Positions 8,141-17,677 of a DNA stretch of 64,000 bases are shown here, piece after piece. The number at the start of each line of letters is the position of its first letter. Position 1 is the first letter of the stretch. The notes beneath the pieces were generated by a model. The model was not told the origin of the DNA and made no database searches. It worked only from the letters and a program-made list of their open reading frames with translations. Origin of the DNA: CAZQDP01 sp964592375 (lineage in GTDB: Bacteria; Bacillota; Clostridia; RUG12999); NCBI GenBank assembly GCA_964592375.1, contig CAZQDP010000004.1, positions 20,858 through 84,857 of the forward strand, written 5' to 3'. The position numbers and the translations under genes are program-made.

Positions 8141-10924
8141 TTGAAGAAAAACATCATCATCGGCGCAATTGCTCTTGGTATCATTGCCATAGCGGTTGCT
8201 GTGGCATCGGCATATGTAAGTTATCTTGAAGTGCTGGAAATCGGCAACAATTTTACCGTTGTATTTTGGAAAAACTTATCGGTAAGGCTTATGATGCAAT
8301 CAGGATTTTTTCTCTTGATATTCATTCTTGCCATTGTGACAAATCTTATTTTAAGGCGCAACCTGAATGTATGGGATGAAGATACACACTTTCTTGGGAA
8401 AGGCTGGCGGCTTTTTTGGATTAGTGCTTTGCTATCTGTTGTCGGCAGTACACTCATCGGGGAGAGTCTTTATTCCACGGTGCTTCCCGGGTTATATCCG
8501 GCTTGGTTTCGCATGACTGACCCTATTTTAGGTCATAACATCGGTTACTATGTATTCCAAAGACCAATGTTTATCGCTTTGGTGAACAGCCTTTTGGCGA
8601 TTGCTGTCTTTTTTATGGTGTATAGTCTGGTTTTGTATGCACTATACTTTGTTCGTAACGGACTTCCAAAGTTTTCTTATATTCTATCCGACCAGAAGGG
8701 AATTATCGTACATCTGGTGGTCAATATCGCGCTGTGCTTTACAATTTTGGCGGTAAAACTTCATTTTTTGGCAGAAGATATTTTATTTTTGGAAAAAGCA
8801 TCAACAACCGGCGGCGGCTATACCGATGTGATGGTTTGGCTGAATTTTTATAAAATTGCACCTTTTTTGCTTCTGACAATTGTTGGCATATGCGTGTTGC
8901 TTTTGTTTAAGGCGAAGCTTGTTCAAATTCTCTATGCCTTGGCGAGCTTTCCGATGATATGGCTTCTTGTGGTGGTCATCGCTGCTTTTGTGCAAAATAT
9001 TGTGGTAAAGCCAAATGAAGAAGCAAGTGAACGCTACTATATCCGCCACAGCATTGATTACACAAGAATGGCATACAACATAGCAAATATCTCGGAAAGC
9101 GAATATCCGATTTATAATAGCCTCAGTGCCGCGAATTTGCCAAACAACAGCGGGATTACCGACATCTTAAAAATTACTGACAGTACGGCTACTTTAAATG
9201 CTTTTACGCAGTTGCAAAGCATGCGCAGCTATTATTCTTTTAAGGATGCAGATTTGGTTCCTTTTATGCAGGGAGGTAAAAAATATGCAGGGCTAATTTC
9301 CTGCCGAGAGCTAAATGTACAAGAAAGCGCTCGCGTGCAGGGTCAATCCTATATCAATGAACGTATGAAATATACACATGGCTATGGAGTGGTGATGAGC
9401 CTTGTTAATCAAACAACGCCGGAAGGGCAACCGAAGCTTTTGGTCAAGAATATTCCGCTTGAACAAGCGGAAGGAATGACTGCCATTACCCAGCCACGCA
9501 TTTATTTTGGTGAGGCCGCAAGTGGTTATGCCCTTGTGAACACAACATTAAAGGAAATGGACTATGCACAGGGCCAGCAGGAATTTGAAAATAGCTATGA
9601 TGGGAACGCAGGTATTCCACTGAGTGGGTTCAAACGGATTTTGTTTGCAGCCAAATATGCAGATATGAATATGCTCACGACAAGTTATATTACAAAAGAC
9701 AGTAAAATTCTGATTAATCGCAATATACAAGAAAGAGTACGAAAGGCTGCGCCTTTTATTTCTTTTGACACTAATCCATATATGGTTATCGCAGAAGATG
9801 GTTCATTAAAATGGATGGTAGACGGATATACAACCACAAAGTATTTTCCCTATGCGCAGGCGCATCAGGATATGAACTATATACGCAATAGCGTGAAAGC
9901 AGTGGTTGATGCATATAACGGATCGGTGGAGTTATATATTATCGACTACAACGACCCTATCATCAGTTGCTATCATAATGCATATCCCGGGCTGTTTAAT
10001 ACCGGTGCTTTGCCATACGATATTGCAGCTCAAAATAAATACCCGGAGTACTTATTTAAAATTCAAGCAGAAATCTTAAAAAAATATCATGTTACCAATC
10101 CTTCGAAATTCTATGCCAAGTCCGATATTTGGGAAATTGCAAGAGAAAAGACCGGCATAAAAAGTGAAATTAAAAACATGGAACCAAATTTTAGCAGGGT
10201 GAATGCTTTTGGCCGTGAACAGCTTATGCTTATGCTCCCATACACCCTTGCCGGTGATGATAATAATCTGGTGGCAATGATTGCCGTATCCTCGGAAGGA
10301 GAAGATTACGGTAGCATGGTATCCTACGAATTCCCAAGGGGAGTTCGAGTGAGCGGCACACTGCAGATCGAAAACAAAATTGATAATGATCCGAATATAT
10401 CCAAAGAAATCAATGCGTTAAAGCAAGGCGGTTCCCGCATACAAAGAGGAAATATGCTCGCTATTCCTATTGAGAACTCTATTTTGTTTATAGAACCAAT
10501 CTATACAGTGGCGGCAAATAATACAGCACTTTCGGAACTGAAAAAAATTGTGATCGTATACGGAGAAACCATTGTTATGGAAACCAATTTGCAAGATGCT
10601 TTCCAAAAACTATTCGACACCTATCAGCCGTCATTGCCGGAAGAGATTGTACCACCGGAAAAGCCCACTATCACCCTGCCGGAGGACGTGAGCGAACTCA
10701 TTTCTCGTGCGGTTTTAAAATATAGTGAGCTCAAGCAGTTTTTAGCTGAAAACGATTGGGTTAATTACGGAAAGGTAATGAAGGAATTTGACGGTATCAT
10801 GCAAGAATTTAGCGGCGCATCGTTTTCTTCACCTTCGCCTCAGCCGACAAAATCGCCGGAAAGCTCTCCCAAGACCAAGCCCACACCGACTCCTTCTGTC
10901 AAGCCAACTCCTGTGGCACGGTAG
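8141..10924 (+). CDS. UPF0182 family integral membrane protein
   Basis: Large membrane protein of unknown function. GAGGAG (8126-8131) is ideally placed for TTG at 8141 (9 bases) rather than the GTG at 8135 (3 bases), giving 927 residues. The N-terminal third has about seven hydrophobic helices (starting IIIGAIALGIIAIAV), followed by a large soluble region with family-typical features such as ERYYIRHSIDYTRMAYN. The tail is low complexity, rich in Pro, Ser and Thr, with repeated PTP-like units, probably a surface spacer. It is translationally close to ftsY, but no functional link is known. A hairpin terminator follows. Confidence 0.88.
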   Translation: MKKNIIIGAIALGIIAIAVAVASAYVSYLEVLEIGNNFTVVFWKNLSVRLMMQSGFFLLIFILAIVTNLILRRNLNVWDEDTHFLGKGWRLFWISALLSVVGSTLIGESLYSTVLPGLYPAWFRMTDPILGHNIGYYVFQRPMFIALVNSLLAIAVFFMVYSLVLYALYFVRNGLPKFSYILSDQKGIIVHLVVNIALCFTILAVKLHFLAEDILFLEKASTTGGGYTDVMVWLNFYKIAPFLLLTIVGICVLLLFKAKLVQILYALASFPMIWLLVVVIAAFVQNIVVKPNEEASERYYIRHSIDYTRMAYNIANISESEYPIYNSLSAANLPNNSGITDILKITDSTATLNAFTQLQSMRSYYSFKDADLVPFMQGGKKYAGLISCRELNVQESARVQGQSYINERMKYTHGYGVVMSLVNQTTPEGQPKLLVKNIPLEQAEGMTAITQPRIYFGEAASGYALVNTTLKEMDYAQGQQEFENSYDGNAGIPLSGFKRILFAAKYADMNMLTTSYITKDSKILINRNIQERVRKAAPFISFDTNPYMVIAEDGSLKWMVDGYTTTKYFPYAQAHQDMNYIRNSVKAVVDAYNGSVELYIIDYNDPIISCYHNAYPGLFNTGALPYDIAAQNKYPEYLFKIQAEILKKYHVTNPSKFYAKSDIWEIAREKTGIKSEIKNMEPNFSRVNAFGREQLMLMLPYTLAGDDNNLVAMIAVSSEGEDYGSMVSYEFPRGVRVSGTLQIENKIDNDPNISKEINALKQGGSRIQRGNMLAIPIENSILFIEPIYTVAANNTALSELKKIVIVYGETIVMETNLQDAFQKLFDTYQPSLPEEIVPPEKPTITLPEDVSELISRAVLKYSELKQFLAENDWVNYGKVMKEFDGIMQEFSGASFSSPSPQPTKSPESSPKTKPTPTPSVKPTPVAR

Positions 10925-10948
10925 GTTTCTTACACAAAGTTATGACAT

Positions 10949-10985
10949 AAAAAAAGCAGTGCTACGATAAGCACTACTTTTTTGG
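10949..10985 (+). terminator. Rho-independent terminator after the UPF0182 gene
   Basis: An A-run, then GCAGTGCT and AGCACTAC arms with one mismatch around a short loop, then a run of seven T. It ends the smc-ftsY-UPF0182 unit. Confidence 0.75.
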
Positions 10986-11085
10986 CATTTTTCACGAAAT
11001 CATCACAAATTGCACATAATAACAACAAAATTAAAATATATAATGGCTTTCATATAGTAAAATTCTTTAGGAGGCGCAGATACAT

Positions 11086-13032
11086 ATGCATATGCTTAAA
11101 GGCATTGGAGATAAGTTTAGAAAAAAAATGCAATCCAATAAAAAAGGTAAAAACCAATGGAAGGTTCCATCCATTATTGTCATTATTCTTTTGGTAGCAG
11201 TTGGCTCATACTTTGGCTATGGTAAATTTATGGGCAAAAGTACATCGGCAGCTTTACAAACTGCAATGGTAACAAAAGGGAATATTGTAAAAAGCATAGA
11301 AGGCAGTGGGACGATTGCCGCTATTGAACAATATGATATTACTTCTCTTGCAAAAGGAGAGATTTTAGCAGACCATTTTGAGGAAGGGCAGACGATTAAA
11401 AAAGGCGCTCTGATGTACGAAATAGATACCGCCGACGTGAGCAATACCGTTGCAAAAGCAGAGGCAGCAGTAGAAAAATCTCAGATTACACTGAAACAAA
11501 GCACGGATGTTATTTCGAACTTAACCGTTACCGCGCCTATTGATGGTGTGCTATCCACCTTGTATGTTGCGGAAGGCGATAATATCCAAAACAACACCAA
11601 AATTGCTGAAATTGTAAATACACAGCAAATGCTTTTAAAAGTAAAATTTAATGCAAATGATGCAAAGAAAATACAGGTGGGCGAGAAAGCAACGGTCAAT
11701 CTGGAAAGCTCCTTTTCTTCTCTAACAGGAGAAGTGAAACGAGTGGGGAGCGGCGCATTGGTCAATGGAGATGGCGTTGCAGTTTCCATCATTGAGCTTG
11801 TGGTTCAAAATCCGGGTGGAATCATTCCCGGGGATCAGGCAACTGCGACCATATCCGGACTTGCTTGTAATGCGCCTGGAAGCTTTGAGTATCATGAGAA
11901 AAAAACGATGCTCTCTAAGGCGGCGGGAGAAGTAAATGGTCTTCGATACAAAGAAGGCGATACAATCAATAAGGGCAGCGTACTTTTGGAATTAGATAGT
12001 GACACGGCCAAAATCAGTGCAAAGCAAAATGAGTTATCTTTAAAGGATTCAAAAATCGCACTAGACAGCGCATCAGAACAGCTGAAAAATTATAATATTA
12101 CCGCACCTATTTCCGGCAAGGTCATTCAAAAAACCTCAAAAGCAGGCGATAAACTTGATAGCTCCAGCAGTACAAAAACTGTCATGGCCATTATTGCCGA
12201 TCTTTCCACCCTTGTTTTTAAAATTAGTGTGGACGAACTGGATATTACAAATATTAAAGAAGGGCAAACTGTGGAAGTAACAGCGGATGCGCTTCCTGGA
12301 AAGACATATGCAGGTATTGTAGACAATGTCAGTATTGTTGGCACGGCTTCAAATGGTGTCACTTCTTATCCTGTGAAGGTGGTTATCAAGGAGTGTGAGG
12401 GTTTAATACCGGGCATGAATGTGAATGCGAAAATTGTAGTTGCATCCAAAGAAAATGTATTGCGAGTACCGGTGTCCGCAGTCAAACGAGGGAATATGGT
12501 TACGGTAAAATCCTCCGAGGGTGAAGCCGGTGAAGCGGATAAGATGACAAGGCCGGCAGATAAAGCTACGCCGGCAGGCAGTCCTGCTTCAGGTGAAAGA
12601 CAGGGCGGCAGTAGAAATTCTGCTCAGCAGCAAACCAATGGTTCATCGGCGGAAGCATCAAAGGCTCAAAGCGGCCAGCAGACGCAAGGCAGCGCAGGCT
12701 CGCAAGGTGCGCAAAGCAGAGCAGGTAGCGGAAGCACTCCCCAAAGCACAAATGGCGGGACTGCAAAAACAAATTCATCCCAAGCCTCAACGCGAAGCAG
12801 TGTGCCTAGTGGCTATAAAAATGTCGTAGTCACCATTGGCCTGAGTGACGGGGAGTATGTGGAAATTGTAAGCGGACTTAATGAAGGCGATACTGTGCTG
12901 CTACCCACTCAGTCTACCACGGCTAGTGCCACCACAACGAGTACAATGCCATTTGGTGGTGGTTCAGGTGCTATGCCGGGCATGGGCGCTACCGGCGTTC
13001 GTATGGGTTCGGGAAGTACATCGCCTCGCTAA
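11086..13032 (+). CDS. MacA/HlyD-like efflux adaptor with duplicated lipoyl and barrel domains
   Basis: Membrane-anchored periplasmic-adaptor-type subunit of a MacAB-like ABC exporter. The ATG at 11086 follows AGGAGG (11069-11074). Of 648 residues, 27-45 form a transmembrane anchor. A first biotinyl-lipoyl-like region (80-180, with the usual ITAPIDG-type return strand written TVTAPIDGVL) is followed by a beta-barrel (183-255). A second lipoyl-like region (270-370, NITAPISGKV) and a second barrel (376-455) follow. Residues about 476-590 are a Gln/Ser/Gly/Ala-rich low-complexity linker, and the end returns to an adaptor-type strand (NEGDTVLLPTQ) plus a Gly/Met tail. Ordinary MacA is about 370-400 residues, so the duplication and linker are unusual. 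The ATPase and permease genes follow directly. Confidence 0.85.
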   Translation: MHMLKGIGDKFRKKMQSNKKGKNQWKVPSIIVIILLVAVGSYFGYGKFMGKSTSAALQTAMVTKGNIVKSIEGSGTIAAIEQYDITSLAKGEILADHFEEGQTIKKGALMYEIDTADVSNTVAKAEAAVEKSQITLKQSTDVISNLTVTAPIDGVLSTLYVAEGDNIQNNTKIAEIVNTQQMLLKVKFNANDAKKIQVGEKATVNLESSFSSLTGEVKRVGSGALVNGDGVAVSIIELVVQNPGGIIPGDQATATISGLACNAPGSFEYHEKKTMLSKAAGEVNGLRYKEGDTINKGSVLLELDSDTAKISAKQNELSLKDSKIALDSASEQLKNYNITAPISGKVIQKTSKAGDKLDSSSSTKTVMAIIADLSTLVFKISVDELDITNIKEGQTVEVTADALPGKTYAGIVDNVSIVGTASNGVTSYPVKVVIKECEGLIPGMNVNAKIVVASKENVLRVPVSAVKRGNMVTVKSSEGEAGEADKMTRPADKATPAGSPASGERQGGSRNSAQQQTNGSSAEASKAQSGQQTQGSAGSQGAQSRAGSGSTPQSTNGGTAKTNSSQASTRSSVPSGYKNVVVTIGLSDGEYVEIVSGLNEGDTVLLPTQSTTASATTTSTMPFGGGSGAMPGMGATGVRMGSGSTSPR

Positions 13033-13082
13033 CGTGTAGCTCATTGTACTGTAAAAGCCATGGTAATCTTGGAGGGAACAAA

Positions 13083-13778
13083 ATGATTGAGCTTAAGGAT
13101 ATTTATAAAATATATACAAATGGTGACAGTGAGGTAAGGGCCGTAGATGGCATTACACTATTTGTCGCGCAAGGGGAATTCATCGCAATTTTGGGCGCTT
13201 CTGGATCCGGAAAATCCACCTGCATGAACATTATCGGATGTTTGGATGTGCCATCTGCAGGTCAGTATTTTCTTGGTGGCGTGGATGTAAGTGAGCTCAA
13301 CGAATACGAGCTTGCACGAATTCGAAATAAGGAAATTGGATTTATTTTTCAGCAATATAACCTTATATCAAAACTAAATGTGCTTGAAAATGTAGAACTA
13401 CCATTGGTTTACAGAGGCCTGAGTCTGCAAGAACGCAAGGAGATGGCAATGAAGGCTTTAGAAAGAGTTGGACTTTCAGAGAAAATGCATAATCTGCCCT
13501 CTCAATTGTCCGGTGGTCAGCAGCAGAGAGTATCCATTGCCAGAGCCTTGGCAGGAAACCCTCCTGTTATTCTGGCAGATGAACCAACGGGAGCGTTGGA
13601 TTCAAAAACAGGTAGAGAGGTATTGGATTTTATTAAAGAGCTCAATGCAGAAGGCAATACCATTATACTCATTACTCATGATCATGCCGTAGCCAGTGAA
13701 GCAAACCGCATCATCAAAATTCATGATGGTAAAATCATTTCAGATGAGAGCAGGAGGACAAAAGAATATGAACTTTAA
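13083..13778 (+). CDS. MacB-type ABC transporter ATP-binding protein
   Basis: ATPase subunit of the MacB/LolD type, driving export through the neighbouring permease. GGAGG at 13071-13075 selects the ATG at 13083, giving 231 residues. Visible motifs are Walker A GASGSGKST (38-46), Q-loop FQQYNLI (89-95), signature LSGGQQQR (142-149), Walker B VILADEP (162-168) and the switch His in LITHD (199). The gene overlaps the permease start by 11 bases, so the subunits are translationally coupled. In MacB of Gram-negative bacteria ATPase and permease are one chain; here they are split, as usual in Firmicutes. Confidence 0.95.
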   Translation: MIELKDIYKIYTNGDSEVRAVDGITLFVAQGEFIAILGASGSGKSTCMNIIGCLDVPSAGQYFLGGVDVSELNEYELARIRNKEIGFIFQQYNLISKLNVLENVELPLVYRGLSLQERKEMAMKALERVGLSEKMHNLPSQLSGGQQQRVSIARALAGNPPVILADEPTGALDSKTGREVLDFIKELNAEGNTIILITHDHAVASEANRIIKIHDGKIISDESRRTKEYEL

Positions 13779-14943
13779 ACAATCCTTCATGCTTGCCATT
13801 AAAAGCCTTAAGAGCAGTAAAATGCGCTCTTTTTTAACCATGCTTGGGATTATCATCGGTGTTGCCTCTGTTATCGTACTGGTGAGCATAGTGGATGGAA
13901 TGAACAAACAGATGGTGGCAACCTTTGAGAGCATGGGAACAAATTTAATATCGGTCACGATTATGGGCAGAGGCGGGAACAGAGGCGTATCACCGGAGCA
14001 AATGCAAGAAATTGCAGATGCCAATCCGGATTCAATTGCGGCAACCTCTCCTGCCATCAACGTTATGAATACAACGGTGAAATATCAAAGTGAGAATGTC
14101 ACGACCACCTGTATTGGTATTAATGAGTTTTATAGAGATATTAAGAATGTGACCGTCTCTACGGGACGGAACATAGAATATCTGGATGTGGAGTCAAGGC
14201 AAAGAGTATGCGTGATTGGTACCTATATTGTAAATGAATTATTCGATGCTACAGATCCTGTTGGAAAATCAATAAAGATTAATGGCGATAGTTATAAGGT
14301 TGTGGGCGTGCTGAGCGCAAAGCAAGGCGGCGTGCAAGGAACGCAGGATGACCAGATATTAATTCCGTACACAATGGCGCAGAAATTAGCAAAGAATTTC
14401 TCCATTAGTAGCTACAATTTCAGTGCTATTGATAAAGATACGGTGGATATTGCTATGAGTAAAATCAGTGCATTCTTGCTAAGTGTATATTCGAATTCAA
14501 ATGCATATCGAGTATATAACCAAGCAGATTCGCTAGAGCAGGTGAATAAACTGACGAGCACCATGGCGATGGTTCTGGTCGGAGTTGCAGGTATTTCTCT
14601 CCTTGTTGGCGGGATTGGTATTATGAATATTATGCTAGTGTCCGTCACGGAACGCACAAGAGAAATTGGTATTCGAAAATCACTAGGTGCAACGCCTTGG
14701 GATATCATGAGTCAATTTGTGGTGGAAGCGGCTACAACAAGCTCCATTGGCGGCATTTTAGGGATTGGGCTTGGGATTGCCGCCTCGTATGCGGTGACAC
14801 TACTCAGTCTTACGGTATCCATATCATTTATGGCCATTGCCATTGCGTTTTCCGTTTCCGTTTTCATTGGGATTACCTTTGGCTACTTCCCTGCAAAAAA
14901 GGCTTCTAAGCTAAGTCCCATAGAAGCATTAAGATATGACTAA
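13768..14943 (+). CDS. MacB-type ABC transporter permease (FtsX-like)
   Basis: Permease with the four-helix MacB/FtsX topology. AGGAGG at 13752-13757 supports ATG at 13768 (391 residues). The first membrane helix is at about 18-40 (MRSFLTMLGIIIGVASVIV), then comes a large extracellular domain (about 45-265) with the MacB core pattern, then three helices: the GISLLVGGIGIMNIMLVSV region, a Gly/Ala-rich helix, and one before the FPAKKASKLSPIEALR C-terminal motif. That motif is diagnostic of this family. It works with the preceding ATPase and the adaptor. What is exported cannot be deduced; MacAB-like systems handle peptides, antibiotics or lipoprotein-like cargo. Confidence 0.94.
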   Translation: MNFKQSFMLAIKSLKSSKMRSFLTMLGIIIGVASVIVLVSIVDGMNKQMVATFESMGTNLISVTIMGRGGNRGVSPEQMQEIADANPDSIAATSPAINVMNTTVKYQSENVTTTCIGINEFYRDIKNVTVSTGRNIEYLDVESRQRVCVIGTYIVNELFDATDPVGKSIKINGDSYKVVGVLSAKQGGVQGTQDDQILIPYTMAQKLAKNFSISSYNFSAIDKDTVDIAMSKISAFLLSVYSNSNAYRVYNQADSLEQVNKLTSTMAMVLVGVAGISLLVGGIGIMNIMLVSVTERTREIGIRKSLGATPWDIMSQFVVEAATTSSIGGILGIGLGIAASYAVTLLSLTVSISFMAIAIAFSVSVFIGITFGYFPAKKASKLSPIEALRYD

Positions 14944-14958
14944 TATGGAGGAAAAAAC

Positions 14959-17481
14959 ATGATGAAAACAAGAATAGTAACTTTACTACTGCTTTTTGCC
15001 CTTATATTTTGCAATATTTCGGCCATTGCGCAAGAGGCAGTGGAACTTGATATTACCTATCTTTTAAAGAGCCTGAATATTATGAGTGGTGATCCTAATG
15101 GTGATATGAGGCTGAGTGAAACGATTACCAGAGCAGAGTTTACCAAAGTTGCAGTTGCCGCATCCATCTATCGGAATTCTGTTGCAACAAATATGACTAT
15201 TTCTCCATTTAGCGATGTGCCGTATAGCCATTGGGCGGCGCCATATATTAAGATTGCGCTTAGCAATAAGCTTATCGCAGGCTATGCAGACTCTACCTTC
15301 AAGCCGGATCAGGATGTAGTATATGAAGAAGCCATTACTGTTGTTCTAAAACTGCTTGGCTACACCAATGAAGACTTTGGCTCCACCTGGCCATATGGAC
15401 AGGTAGGTCTTGCAAAAAGCCTTGAACTGAGTGACAATATTGACAAAAGTGTAGGCCAGCCACTAGATCGTGGAGATGTTGCAACGCTTATTTTTAATAT
15501 GCTCTGCACAAAATCAAAGGGCACAAATGTTGACTATATGAATACATTTAAGTATCAAACCTACAAAGATGTCACCTTGATTGCCACAACCAAGGAAGCG
15601 GCGTATCTTACCAATGAAATGCTCTATACATCAAATGGCACTTATACCATAGATAATACATTTGACCACACATCCATTGGGAAAAAAGGCGAGATAATGA
15701 TTAAAGACTCCGAGGATGTGGTGCTTTTTCGTCCCTACAAGCAAACGATTACAAGCTATAAAGTAACGGGAATAATTGGTTCGGATTTGGTTTTAGGCGG
15801 CAAAATATACAATATAGATGATAACCTCACCGTGTATTATAAAACACAAAAACTCACCTATGCCGATACGATTGCATTAGCAAAGGAGGCTTACTCATTT
15901 GTTACATATGCAAACGAGAGTGGGGAGGTTGAGTATGCATGCTTGTTTGCACACCAAAACAGCGGCGAGGAAATGGGTTCTGATGCGCAAATAAAGCCAC
16001 TGGATAAGTATATTGTATACGCTAAGCTAGACAATATTCTCATTACCTATAAGGATGACGCATTAGAGCAGCTCAGTATTCCGGATAGCACGGTAACCTA
16101 TCAGGAGGAAACACAAAAAACAACCTTTGCAACTGCAAAATCAAAATTGGAAATGGGTGACCTTATCTATGTCAAACGCGATGAAAAAAACGAAATTGAA
16201 TACATCAGCGTGGAAACGGGAAATCTAAGAGGACCCTTTACTGTGAAATCAAATGGCTGGCAAGCACAACTGGGCGCAAATAACGCAGATATGGCAATCA
16301 TGCGAAATGGTGTAAAGGTGACAAGTCAAGAAATTCTTGGTAGTGATATTATCTATTATGCGCAGGAGCTAAATTTGGTACTTGCATATAGCAAGAAAAT
16401 CACTGGAATATATGAAACAGCAACTCCTAATAAGGATTTGCCAACCGCCGTGACCATTTCCGGAATTTCATATGAACTAGAAGGAGTCAATGCATTTCAA
16501 GCACTCTCTTCTCATGGATCCTTTCAATATGGAGATACAGTAACACTGCTAATTGGAAAAGACGGAAAAGTAGCCGATGCGGTATCACCCGAAGAGGTAA
16601 ACTTTTCAGTGTATGGTTTTTTAACTAATTCGGGTAGCAAGGAATTTGTCAATACAAACGAAGAAAAATTCAGCTATTATTATGCCAGTGTAATTCTACC
16701 GGATGGAACGGCATATGAATATTTAACCGATAGAAATTATGATTCATGCATAAACTGCGTAGTACAAGTGAAATTTGAAGATGGATTAGCCACAGTTACG
16801 CAGCAAAATGAAAAATCCGATCTCTATGGCGTTTTTAATGCAAAAAACCGCACCATTGAAGGGAGAAAAATATCCTCTGATGTGCAGATATTAGACATTA
16901 GCACCACAGATATTTCTAAAAAAGCAATCTGCAAGTCAATTTTTTTGCAACGAATGGACGAAGTGAATTTGAGATCAGATGATGTTTTGTTTTACAACAA
17001 AAACGCAAATGATGAAATTGATACCATATTTCTTAATGATGTCACGGGAGATGGCTACCAATATGGGGTGGTGACCAAGGCAAAAAATAATTATCAGAAT
17101 ATGAATTCAAACGGCAGTTACACCTATGATATCAATGGCACCGTACAATCCCTTAGCACCTCTAGTTATACATTTGCTATTGCAAGTGGGCAACCTGCAA
17201 AATTCAGCATAATAAGCAATAAGGTAGATAGCATCATTCCGCTCTCTTCCATTAAGGAAGACATGGTAAATTTTACGAACACATATATTGAAACCAAAGA
17301 CGCTAAATATTTACTTAGCAGCACTGTTGTCGCATACAAAAAAACTTATGATTATCAGTATCTAGTCACGCCGCTGAGTGAAATAATAGGAAATGAAAAA
17401 CTAGATATCCACGCTTTTTATGACTCAAAAACTGCTCTCGGAGGAAGAGTCAGAATAATCATCGCAACAGATAAGCCATAA
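14959..17481 (+). CDS. Exported S-layer homology (SLH) domain protein
   Basis: An 840-residue secreted protein attached to the cell wall. The ATG at 14959 follows GGAGG by 7 bases and begins a signal peptide (about 1-25). Three SLH-type modules can be seen: about 30-68 (ITRAEFTKVAVAAS), about 75-132 (FSDVPYSHWAAPYIK, then GYADSTFKPDQ) and about 136-175 (a weaker copy, LDRGDVATLIFNML). SLH modules bind pyruvylated secondary wall polymers. The remaining 650 residues are beta-rich with no domain I recognise. The gene lies 15 bases after the permease, so it is probably co-transcribed with the exporter, which hints that the exporter and this surface protein act together. Confidence 0.85.
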   Translation: MMKTRIVTLLLLFALIFCNISAIAQEAVELDITYLLKSLNIMSGDPNGDMRLSETITRAEFTKVAVAASIYRNSVATNMTISPFSDVPYSHWAAPYIKIALSNKLIAGYADSTFKPDQDVVYEEAITVVLKLLGYTNEDFGSTWPYGQVGLAKSLELSDNIDKSVGQPLDRGDVATLIFNMLCTKSKGTNVDYMNTFKYQTYKDVTLIATTKEAAYLTNEMLYTSNGTYTIDNTFDHTSIGKKGEIMIKDSEDVVLFRPYKQTITSYKVTGIIGSDLVLGGKIYNIDDNLTVYYKTQKLTYADTIALAKEAYSFVTYANESGEVEYACLFAHQNSGEEMGSDAQIKPLDKYIVYAKLDNILITYKDDALEQLSIPDSTVTYQEETQKTTFATAKSKLEMGDLIYVKRDEKNEIEYISVETGNLRGPFTVKSNGWQAQLGANNADMAIMRNGVKVTSQEILGSDIIYYAQELNLVLAYSKKITGIYETATPNKDLPTAVTISGISYELEGVNAFQALSSHGSFQYGDTVTLLIGKDGKVADAVSPEEVNFSVYGFLTNSGSKEFVNTNEEKFSYYYASVILPDGTAYEYLTDRNYDSCINCVVQVKFEDGLATVTQQNEKSDLYGVFNAKNRTIEGRKISSDVQILDISTTDISKKAICKSIFLQRMDEVNLRSDDVLFYNKNANDEIDTIFLNDVTGDGYQYGVVTKAKNNYQNMNSNGSYTYDINGTVQSLSTSSYTFAIASGQPAKFSIISNKVDSIIPLSSIKEDMVNFTNTYIETKDAKYLLSSTVVAYKKTYDYQYLVTPLSEIIGNEKLDIHAFYDSKTALGGRVRIIIATDKP

Positions 17482-17677
17482 AAAGGGTAACATGTAAGAA
17501 TACTTCACAATCTTTTCGCACATCTTTCAAAAATCCATCATTTGGTGAACACATACAAGGGTTACAATGATGATGATAGACAAAGAAGTGGCATGAAAGG
17601 AGAGTGTTTCCATTGCAAAGATAAGAAATAATGAACGTATGAATAGAGCAACCTGTATAAGAAAGGAATTGATGAAG

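Noticed and set aside
11010..11044. TTGCAC and TATAAT before the adaptor gene as a promoter
   Set aside because: The boxes are 23 bases apart, too far for sigma-A; no better pair was seen in this gap.
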